A DNA stretch of 17,036 bases. It comes from Acidobacteriota bacterium (lineage in GTDB: Bacteria; Acidobacteriota; Vicinamibacteria; Vicinamibacterales; SCN-69-37). Each line of letters starts with the position of its first letter. Position 1 is the stretch's first letter. The translations under genes were made by a program, and so were the position numbers. Positions 8,844 to 15,647 of this stretch are shown here, piece by piece. Under the pieces are notes generated by a model that made no database searches, was not told the DNA's origin, and saw only the letters and a list, made by a program, of their open reading frames with translations. The stretch spans positions 1-17,036 of the forward strand of contig JADJUS010000011.1 of NCBI GenBank assembly GCA_016716905.1, read 5' to 3'.

Positions 8844-11123
8844 CTAGAACACGTAGCTCAACTTCGCGTAGACCACATGCGCCTTGTACGGGCCGTTGTC
8901 GGGCTTCATGAAGATGTACACGCTCTGCGGCATGAGCAGACTGCCCTGCGTGAACGCATCCCGGAAGTCATACTTCTCGAACCAGTACCCCATGCTGATC
9001 TTCCAGTCCGTGGCCACGTTGTAATCAAGGTTCGCGACGACGGTGGTCAACTCGGTGTCGTCGTAGTCCACGATGTCCGCAGCGCCGCCCTGTCCCGGCA
9101 GAATGAGCGTCGTGCGACCCGGCGTGTAAAACGAACCGGCTTCGCGCGCGGTGATGTCCATCAGGCCATCAACCTTCTGGTGCATCGCGTTAAACGACAG
9201 TGTCCACTTCTCCGGCACGATCTGGAACACCGCGTTCGCGCCGTAGGTGTCGGTCTTGTCACTGCCCGCGTAGTTGACCAGGTTGTTGAGTGCCGTGCCC
9301 GTGAGTGTGGCCCACTGATTCGTGGAACGATCCTTTTCGTACGTGTAGTACGCACCGACAGCGGCCCGGTCGTTCGGAGTGAAATCGACCTCTACTGTAT
9401 AGGTGTCGTACTTCGCGTCCAGCAGGCCCACCGGGGTGTCCGGAATCTCCGGTGCGCCCGCTGACGTGGCTCGCCGATTCGGCCGGTTGGTGAACTCGAC
9501 GTGACGCTTCCCGTAGTCGAAGCTCAGGTCGAGGGTGCTGATCGGCGACAGGATCACGGCCACCGAGGCGCGCTTGGTGTCACGCTCGGCCTCGTCAGCC
9601 TGGAACCCGTAGAACGTCTCGCCTTCCGCCGTTCGCGAGATGTCCTCGTACTTGGCGCGCAGACTCACCAGATCGCTGCTGCGGTAGATCGCTGCGGCCT
9701 GGTACCCGGTGTCTTCGCCCTTGGTGGCCTCGCGATAGGTCCGCGTGATTTTCGTATTGTGGAACACGCCTTCAACCGTGAGGTCGCCGAAGTCGTAGGT
9801 GGCGGCCGCGAGCAGACGTTTCGTGTTGGTGTCGTACGGATTCGCGGTCAGATGCCCGTAGGGTGCATCGGCCGCGATGGTCGTGTTCACCCAGGCCCGA
9901 TCCGGATTCCCCGACGTGTCGCCGGAAATAACCCAGCGGTCGGTCTTGTTGGTGAGGTCATGGGTGCGGTAACTGGCGCGGAGGCCCAGGGCCTTGACGG
10001 GGCGCGAGGAGAAGTTCAGGTTCACCGTCGTCGTGTTGATCTTGCCGTTGAGTGACGGCTTCTGGAGCGACGAGACGAGGTTGGCCGGCTGTCCGGTGCC
10101 CGTCAGGATCACCGAGTTGATGGTGTACGGGTAGAACGCGGCGTTTTGTGTCCACCGCCCCATCGCGACGTCGCCACTGAGGCGGGTCTGCTTGGCGAAC
10201 TTCAACAGGAACCCGGCCGAGCCCGTGCTGGCCTCGTTGTCGGGCGCGTTGACAAACAGGGCGCGCGAGGGGCCACCCAGCGTGCTGGTGGAGACCACAT
10301 CAACCGCCTGGAACGGGTTGTCGATGGTCAGCGTCTCGGCGTTGTTGTCATACAGGTTGCGATTGAACGCCGCGTGCACGTTGCCTCTTGTGAAGTTGTA
10401 CGCCGCGCGGAAGCCGAAGTCCTGGACCACGTCGTCTGAACGCTCCGGCACCTCGTAGGACGGGTTGACCTGGCTGCGGACGTTGCCGCCGCTCAGTCGG
10501 CGATAGCCGGATCTGACCTGGCGCATGTAGGTGACGGCCAGCGCATAGGGCGCGTCGCCGCCGCCGTATGTGAGCTCAGCCGAGCCACGTTTGCGGAGGC
10601 CCAGCAGGTCCATCACGTTGGCAGACGCCAGCGTGGGGCCCAGCAGGTTGTCATAAAAATCCACGGTCCGCTTTGCGGTTGGGAGCCGCGTGTCGTTGGC
10701 CGTCTGGAGCACCTGGCGCAGAGACGTACTCATCGTCCACACGCCTGGAGCGCTCTCGGAGAACATCGTGCGTCCGTTGTTTCCGATGTTGTGGGGAATC
10801 TGGTTGTAGTCGAAGAACAGACCCACCCTGCCCGAGTTCAGCCAGCCGGTGTAACGCTGGTCGGACTGGCGCACGTTAAACGCGTGGAAGTCGAAGAGGA
10901 ATCCGTCCTTGCGACTGAAGACGTTCGCGTACGGAATCGAGATGCCCTTGGGCACCTCGCGGTACTCGTCGAACTTCGCCGACGAGATGTCTTTGACGCT
11001 CAGTGCGCCGAAGACGATCTTGCCGCCGGAGGTCTTGGCGGGCGCCTCTTGCGCCGCCGCGTATGAACCCGCCACGAGAAGCCCCATGGCGATAAGCGCC
11101 GTTACTCTCAGTATTTTTTTCAT
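8844..11123 (-). CDS. MtrB/PioB-family outer-membrane beta-barrel, partner of a decahaem cytochrome
   Basis: A 759-residue exported protein. A signal peptide of about 24 residues (MKKILRVTALIAMGLLVAGS, cleavage near AAA/QEA) precedes a long run of alternating polar/aromatic beta-strands, ending in YVF with the terminal Phe typical of outer-membrane barrels. Length and strand pattern fit the decahaem-associated MtrB/PioB family (Shewanella MtrB is about 700 residues). In that family the barrel sheathes an MtrA/DmsE/PioA cytochrome and lets electrons cross the outer membrane. The Shewanella-type N-terminal CXXC pair is absent, and I see no Cys in the whole product. ATG 11123 lies 4 bases after the cytochrome stop codon, so translation is probably coupled; its Shine-Dalgarno sequence is poor. 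The terminator at 8791-8825 follows. Very likely the outer-membrane half of an electron conduit; direction of flow is unknown. Confidence 0.9.
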   Translation of the reverse strand: MKKILRVTALIAMGLLVAGSYAAAQEAPAKTSGGKIVFGALSVKDISSAKFDEYREVPKGISIPYANVFSRKDGFLFDFHAFNVRQSDQRYTGWLNSGRVGLFFDYNQIPHNIGNNGRTMFSESAPGVWTMSTSLRQVLQTANDTRLPTAKRTVDFYDNLLGPTLASANVMDLLGLRKRGSAELTYGGGDAPYALAVTYMRQVRSGYRRLSGGNVRSQVNPSYEVPERSDDVVQDFGFRAAYNFTRGNVHAAFNRNLYDNNAETLTIDNPFQAVDVVSTSTLGGPSRALFVNAPDNEASTGSAGFLLKFAKQTRLSGDVAMGRWTQNAAFYPYTINSVILTGTGQPANLVSSLQKPSLNGKINTTTVNLNFSSRPVKALGLRASYRTHDLTNKTDRWVISGDTSGNPDRAWVNTTIAADAPYGHLTANPYDTNTKRLLAAATYDFGDLTVEGVFHNTKITRTYREATKGEDTGYQAAAIYRSSDLVSLRAKYEDISRTAEGETFYGFQADEAERDTKRASVAVILSPISTLDLSFDYGKRHVEFTNRPNRRATSAGAPEIPDTPVGLLDAKYDTYTVEVDFTPNDRAAVGAYYTYEKDRSTNQWATLTGTALNNLVNYAGSDKTDTYGANAVFQIVPEKWTLSFNAMHQKVDGLMDITAREAGSFYTPGRTTLILPGQGGAADIVDYDDTELTTVVANLDYNVATDWKISMGYWFEKYDFRDAFTQGSLLMPQSVYIFMKPDNGPYKAHVVYAKLSYVF

Positions 11124-11127
11124 GGGG

Positions 11128-12167
11128 TTATCTCACGAAGTATGCGCCGGAGGGCGAGTTGGAGCCGTGAATATTCAAGTGGCACTTCGTACACCCGCTC
11201 TCAATGAAGCGTGAGTTGACGGTGGGGAAGCCGGTGGGCGCTGCTGGCGGCGCGGAACGTACGCCCGCCTCGGTTGAGAGGTTGTCACCGGACCCGAAGT
11301 GACCGGAGCCGCTGATGTGGCAGTTCCAGCACAGATTCGGCATTTTCGAGGTGAGCATCGACTTGTGGTTCGATCCATGCGGCTGGTGACAGGACACGCA
11401 GTCTTCACGAACCGGAGCGTGCTCAAACAGGAATGGCCCGCGCTTCTCGGTATGGCACGTGTAACAGAGTTCATTGACCGACTCTGCCTTGATCATCTTC
11501 GGGCGCACGCCGTCGTGCGGGTTGTGGCAGCTGGCGCAGCCCATCTTGCCTTCGCGCACGGGATGATGCGACGTCCGGTTCAGTTCGCTCCGTTCGGCTT
11601 TGTGACACGTGACGCAGGTCTCCGTGTCCGTCTTGGTCTTGAGCTGGCCCTTGATTGACTTGTAGGCGTGCACGCTGTGGCAGGTGGAGCAGGCCACATC
11701 GCGGCGCGCATGCATGCTGCTCAGGAAGCTGGCCTGATTGGCCTTTTCGTGGCAGCTAAGACAGATCGCGTTGCTCTCCTGAGCGTCGAGCTTCTTGAGC
11801 GTCGGCACCGGGCCATCCGTCCGGCCGTCGGCCTGCGCCTTCGCGTGTTCACTCGCGTTCGCGTGACAGTTGGCACAACTCTGTGTGAGTTCGCCGTGCT
11901 TGCTGTTTTTGAATGCCTCACTGCCGGCCTTGTCATGGCAGGTGGTGCACTGTTCGACATCAATCGGTGTCGAGGCCGCAGCCATCGCCGACTGCTGAGC
12001 GACAGGCTGCGGAACTTTCGGCTCCACCGCTGTTTTTTCAACAGTGACGGGGGGGCGATCGCCGCCGAAGTCATCACCACCCTGACGCCAATCGCTCCTA
12101 CCAACCAGAGACCCAACCCACAAGCCCACAACGCTTTGGGGCCGTTTCTGGGGATGTATCTGCCCAT
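11128..12167 (-). CDS. Decahaem c-type cytochrome, DmsE/MtrA family; frameshift in a C7 tract
   Basis: Ten CXXCH haem-c motifs are present, in order CTTCH, CANCH, CLSCH, CSTCH, CVTCH, CASCH, CYTCH, CVSCH, CWNCH, CTKCH, which is the count for DmsE/MtrA/PioA cytochromes. The true start is probably ATG 12167: AGGAGG lies 6 bases upstream and the first 40 residues give a signal or anchor helix (ALWACGLGLWLVGAIGVRVV). The haem part is in another frame; the two join only if the run of seven C (plus-strand G, 12049-12055) is changed by one base. An in-frame reading without the shift begins at 12222 but has no export signal. The mature domain would sit in the periplasm, partly inside the barrel encoded next. 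If the N-terminal helix is not cleaved, the protein would be tethered to the inner membrane. About 346 residues after correction. Confidence 0.9.
12049..12055 (-). repeat. C7 homopolymer (G7 on plus) at the frameshift in the decahaem cytochrome gene
   Basis: Seven identical bases lie exactly where the signal/anchor frame (ending ...TSAAIAPP) must switch to the haem-domain frame (VTVEKTAVEP...). A run of eight, or of five, would restore one frame. Runs like this are prone to both sequencing error and in vivo slippage; the sequence alone cannot tell which. Confidence 0.85.
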
Positions 12168-12383
12168 GCCAACCTCCTGCAAACCCTCGGTCCGAATAAT
12201 TCCGGCGAGTAACCTGCTGCACCTACCCGCAAACACCGTGCCGACGTGGTTATGGGAGCTTCCCAACGGCCGGCGCCGCCAGGCAGGGGTGCCGGATCGC
12301 GGCGGGGGGGGGGCAGGACACGGACGGCCGCGTTCAGCGCGGAGGGGTGGTCAGGGGCAGCGCCACACGGCGCCGGACTCCGC
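12168..12383 (-). promoter_or_regulatory. Leader region of the cytochrome gene with strong Shine-Dalgarno sequence, C10 run and small hairpins
   Basis: This 216-base gap separates the membrane cytochrome gene from the decahaem gene. On the minus strand it holds, in order: two short G-C hairpins (GCGCC-GTGT-GGCGC near 12364-12377 and CCGCG-CTGAA-CGCGG near 12328-12342) with no T run; a run of ten C (plus-strand G, 12304-12313); an imperfect palindrome around GAATTATTC (about 12191-12205); and AGGAGG at 12174-12179, which fixes the start at 12167. I see no clear -35/-10 pair. The gap could carry its own promoter, a pause or attenuation site, or only an operon spacer; the Shine-Dalgarno call is the firm part. 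Confidence 0.5.
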
Positions 12384-13268
12384 CTAGCTAAGAAAGGGGA
12401 TGTACCCCAGGTAGAGCGTGACGCCGACATGGAGGACGACGATGACGAACATCACGTACACGAGAGGCATGTGGAAGACGTGCCACAAGTTGAACAGCTT
12501 CTTCGTCTTTTCCAGGTAGGCGGTCTGACGAATCAGCGCGGCACGATCCGCGATGACATGCACGGCGTCGTGCAGCACATGCTCGTCAAGGCCGGCATGC
12601 GCCAACTCGCGCTTGAGCATCACGAACTCCTTGTGCGTGCGCCACTCGCCCGCCAGCAGACCGACAAGTCGCCGGTGCCGGCCCTCAAGCGGGACCAACC
12701 GGTCTTCGAACGCCGTCACTTTGGCCAGCAGCGCGGGCGGCAGATCGTCGGCGGCCAGTTGATGGCTCAACGCAGCCGCTCGCGCGTCGAGTTCGTCGTG
12801 GGTGAGCTCGATGCCGCGCAGGCTGCGGGGAATACGCACGCGCAGGTAACGCCCCACGAAGCCCGACAGCGTGACCAGGATCATGGACCAGTACGCCACC
12901 GAGACCAACCCGTTGAACTTGAACGAAGTGTGGAGCGTGACCAGCACCGGTCCGACAATGCCGCAGAAGATGTGCACTTCGAGCCACGTCTTGATGCTGC
13001 CGGCGTTGCGGAGGCGCGCCATCTTCTTGCGCATCGCATACGCCACCGGCACCAGCATAAGGATGAAGCCGGCGACGCCAAAAAGATGGCCGGCCATGCC
13101 CGACGGACGCAACATCCGGTACTCGGGACGGTAGTTTCGCAAGGCGATCGGCGTGGCGTAGTACTCCCAGCCGCCAAGTCCCCACAACACGGACACGCCG
13201 AGAATCAGAATGGCGGCGGCACTCCACACCAGGACGTGGCCCAGCGCCTCCGATACGGTTGGTTTCAT
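12384..13268 (-). CDS. Five-helix membrane protein, probable b-type cytochrome, with a helical soluble insert
   Basis: A 294-residue integral membrane protein I cannot assign to a named family. Predicted helices lie at about residues 12-32, 57-79, 95-115, 120-143 and 262-289. Histidines sit inside helices in haem-b style: H61 (helix 2), H99 and H113 (14 apart, helix 3), and H263, H266 and H280 (helix 5), enough for two bis-His haems. Between helices 4 and 5 is a charged, Leu-rich helical insert (about 145-258) without cysteines. The gene follows the FAD/[2Fe-2S] reductase by 6 bases, so the two are almost certainly one transcription unit, and the decahaem cytochrome comes next. A role in passing electrons from the reductase or quinol to the periplasm is inferred from context. 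ATG 13268 is used; Shine-Dalgarno sequence weak. Confidence 0.75.
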   Translation of the reverse strand: MKPTVSEALGHVLVWSAAAILILGVSVLWGLGGWEYYATPIALRNYRPEYRMLRPSGMAGHLFGVAGFILMLVPVAYAMRKKMARLRNAGSIKTWLEVHIFCGIVGPVLVTLHTSFKFNGLVSVAYWSMILVTLSGFVGRYLRVRIPRSLRGIELTHDELDARAAALSHQLAADDLPPALLAKVTAFEDRLVPLEGRHRRLVGLLAGEWRTHKEFVMLKRELAHAGLDEHVLHDAVHVIADRAALIRQTAYLEKTKKLFNLWHVFHMPLVYVMFVIVVLHVGVTLYLGYIPFLS

Positions 13269-13274
13269 TCAGGC

Positions 13275-14555
13275 CTATGCATCAACCGTGCAGTCACTTC
13301 TAAGTCTCGAGACACACGCCAGAACGTAACCATCTGCACGATCCTGATCATCGAGCATGCTGGATTGGCAGTCTACATCGCCCGACACCACCCGTGTGCG
13401 GCACGTGCCGCACACACCGGCACGGCAGAGCGACGGAATCGAAGCGTGACAGGACTCAGCGGCCTCAAGCAGGGTCTGGCCGCCGGAGATGCGGGCCATC
13501 ACGCCGCTGCGCTCGAACGTGGCTTCATGTGCGCCAGAGGGGGCCGGGGCCGGAGCCGGCGCCGCCGCGCTGGCCCCGGCGGGCGAGAGGCCCGCCGCAG
13601 CGGCAACGGAAGGGTTGAACACTTCGAAATGGATCTGGGTGGGAGGCACGCCGAGCGCGGCCAGAAGGCTGGTCATCGCGTCGATCATCGGCGGGGGGCC
13701 GCACAAAAAACACGAGGCATGCGCGAGGTCGGGAATCGTCTGGGCGATCAGTGACTCGTTGATGCGCCCCGGCGGTTGCTCGGGCGGTGGCGCCGATCCC
13801 GTGATGACCTGGATCACCCGCAGTTGGGGGTGACGATGACCCAGGAACTTCAACTCCTCGCGAAACGCCACGTCCGCCGCCGTCTTGGCCGAATAGAAGA
13901 GCGACACCGGACGGGTGGGCTCCGTCTCCACCGCATGGCGCAGCATGCTCATCAGCGGCGTGATCCCGACGCCGCCGGCAATCAGCACCAGCGGACGGTC
14001 TTCACCGCCCGGATAAAAGAACGCGCCGGCCGGCGCCATAACCGCCAGCATCGAACCTGGCCGCAGCGTGGCGTGCAAGGTGCCCGACACCAGGCCAACT
14101 CGCTTGACAGAAATCCCGAGGAACCCGCGCGAAGCGGGAGCGGAACTGACCGAGTAGCAGCGCACGTGCTCCTTGCCTTCCGCGCGGACCCGCACGGCGA
14201 TGAACTGCCCCGCGCTGAAGTCAAAGCCCTCGGGGCGACCAATGCGAAAGGTCCGGATATCAGGCGTCTCCTGGATGACGTGAAGGACCGGGCACAGCAC
14301 AAAATCACGGCTCCGAGTTTTCGGGGCGGGTGTGGTCACCACCGGTCGGGTGACCGCCACCATCGGCCGCGCGGACGGTGGTGGTACCGCACGCGCGGGG
14401 GCCGACGAGGATTTCGGCACCAGGACCTCACACGCAAGGAACCAGACGAGGTGCGCACCAAATCCGGTGGCAATGCCGATCACAGTGGGGAGCAGAAACG
14501 GTGACGCCGAGAACAACAGTGACACGACGCCCACGAGACTGAATGGCCCCGACAT
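13275..14555 (-). CDS. Membrane-anchored FAD/NAD(P)H oxidoreductase with C-terminal [2Fe-2S] ferredoxin domain
   Basis: A 426-residue flavoprotein counted from ATG 14555. Residues 4-47 form one or two membrane helices, followed by an Ala/Pro linker. The ferredoxin-NADP reductase-like FAD domain has RCYSVSS (132-138). The NAD(P)-binding domain has GGVGITP (194-200) and CGPPPMID (285-292). After a second Ala/Pro linker (317-341) comes a plant-type ferredoxin domain with Cys 377, 382, 385 and 414 (C-x4-C-x2-C...C). This order is that of phthalate-dioxygenase-reductase-like electron transfer proteins; the membrane anchor is less usual. It should move electrons between NAD(P)H and a one-electron partner. 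A TTG at 14645 would add 30 residues and another hydrophobic stretch; neither start has a Shine-Dalgarno sequence. First gene of the four-gene electron-transfer operon, divergent from the FdnI-like cytochrome b. Confidence 0.88.
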   Translation of the reverse strand: MSGPFSLVGVVSLLFSASPFLLPTVIGIATGFGAHLVWFLACEVLVPKSSSAPARAVPPPSARPMVAVTRPVVTTPAPKTRSRDFVLCPVLHVIQETPDIRTFRIGRPEGFDFSAGQFIAVRVRAEGKEHVRCYSVSSAPASRGFLGISVKRVGLVSGTLHATLRPGSMLAVMAPAGAFFYPGGEDRPLVLIAGGVGITPLMSMLRHAVETEPTRPVSLFYSAKTAADVAFREELKFLGHRHPQLRVIQVITGSAPPPEQPPGRINESLIAQTIPDLAHASCFLCGPPPMIDAMTSLLAALGVPPTQIHFEVFNPSVAAAAGLSPAGASAAAPAPAPAPSGAHEATFERSGVMARISGGQTLLEAAESCHASIPSLCRAGVCGTCRTRVVSGDVDCQSSMLDDQDRADGYVLACVSRLRSDCTVDA

Positions 14556-14791
14556 GTGACTGCGATGCACCCGCAGAACGACCAGCGCGAGGTGAATGGT
14601 GGTCAGGAACGCGAGGACTGAGGATTCTGGCTGCCAGGACTGCAAGGTGAGAGGACCGAAGCAAGGGTCGATGCCAGATTCGTGAAGGCCCTGGTCTGGT
14701 ATCGGACTTGCAGCACAGAGGGGTCAGTGGCGAATCAGGTCGTTTCGCCCCTGGAATCGTAAAGAAACTGCCGAACAATTTCACACACGCC
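14556..14791. promoter_or_regulatory. Divergent intergenic region between the reductase operon and the FdnI-like gene
   Basis: Both flanking genes are read outward, so promoters for both should lie here (or within about 146 bases if the reductase starts at TTG 14645). A short inverted repeat, GGCGAA at 14729-14734 and TTCGCC at 14744-14749, is the best candidate operator or hairpin. No convincing sigma-70 -35/-10 pair or riboswitch fold was found by eye. Confidence 0.4.
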
Positions 14792-15617
14792 GTGTCAAAA
14801 ACGACAGCAGCCACTATTCCAGCGGCTCCAACATTCTCGAGCGAGATCCTGCGCTTCCGCATGTCGGAGCGCCAGATCCACTGGGCCGTCGCCATCCCGT
14901 TCATGGTTTGTTACGTGACCGCGATCGTCTTGATGGCGATCTACAACCCGCATCCCGAACGTCCGTGGCGCCTCGCCTTCTCGTGGACGCACCGGCTATC
15001 CGGCCTCGCCCTCTGCGTCCTTCCGCTCTGGGTCATCGTGCGGCACTGGTACGATGTGGCGATCCACATGGCCAACATCCGCGAGGTCTGGCGCTGGACG
15101 CTGGCCGACCTCAAGTGGCTGTTGCTCACGGGCCCCGCCACGTTCAGCAAGTCGATCATCCTTCCCGAACAGGGGAAGTTCAACGCAGGCGAAAAACTCA
15201 ACTTCATGGTGTTGACGGTCACCGTGCCGCTCTATCGGATTGTGCACGGGCCTGATGATCTGGTCGCACCAGTTCGCATTCCCCGCGTGGGTGCTGCATC
15301 TGACGATGGCGGCCCTGGCGACCCCCGTGCTGTTCGGACACCTCTTCATGGCGCTGGTCAATCCCGGCACGAGGAAGGGACTGAGTGGCATGATCACGGG
15401 ATCCGTTGATCGGCACTGGGCCTCGCACCACTACGGACGCTGGTACCGGGAGAACTTCACCGATCCTGCTGCGGCCGCAGGCACACGCGTGGAGACCGCG
15501 CCTCACGCGGGAGCAGCAACCGGCGCCGCCCGCCACGACGGAGCGGCCGTCGCGCCGCCTGCCAAGGGCCATGCGCCGTCGGACGGACGGGTCGAGCCTT
15601 CAGCCTCGACTGGTTGA
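14792..15617 (+). CDS. FdnI-like membrane cytochrome b (formate dehydrogenase gamma-subunit family); one frameshift
   Basis: GTG 14792 is chosen because the conserved opening (EILRFRMSERQIHWAVAIPF) begins before the first internal ATG (14861), and reading further upstream adds uncharacteristic sequence. The pattern is that of the FdnI/nickel-hydrogenase cytochrome b family: H30 in helix 1, H67 and H85 in helix 2, the KFNAGEKLNF motif (129-138), two more helices, and the C-terminal HWASHHYGRWYRE. One extra base near 15228-15233 shifts the frame (after VTVP, resuming SIGLCTGLMIW). Corrected length is 274 residues, including an Ala/Pro/His-rich tail of about 60 that the family usually lacks. Such proteins exchange electrons with quinones through two haems b. 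No formate dehydrogenase catalytic or FeS subunit is nearby, so the partner is probably the neighbouring cytochrome operon (inference). Confidence 0.82.
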
Positions 15618-15647
15618 CAATGGCCCGGCGGGGGCACATCTTGCACT

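Noticed and set aside
11128..12222. Decahaem cytochrome starting at 12222 as an unshifted 364-residue protein
   Set aside because: That N-terminus has no export signal, which a c-type cytochrome needs; the alternative start at 12167 has AGGAGG and a hydrophobic export helix.
12246..13754. 502-codon plus-strand frame opposite the reductase and five-helix membrane protein genes
   Set aside because: Long only because of high G+C; the minus-strand genes have clear motifs, and this frame spans two of them.
14729..14749. GGCGAA/TTCGCC inverted repeat as a firm operator
   Set aside because: Only 6 bp per arm and one copy; kept as a candidate inside the intergenic feature, not as a site of its own.
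15225..15240. Programmed ribosomal frameshift in the FdnI-like gene
   Set aside because: No slippery heptamer, stimulatory hairpin or internal Shine-Dalgarno sequence visible; many other simple indels in the window make error the simpler reading.
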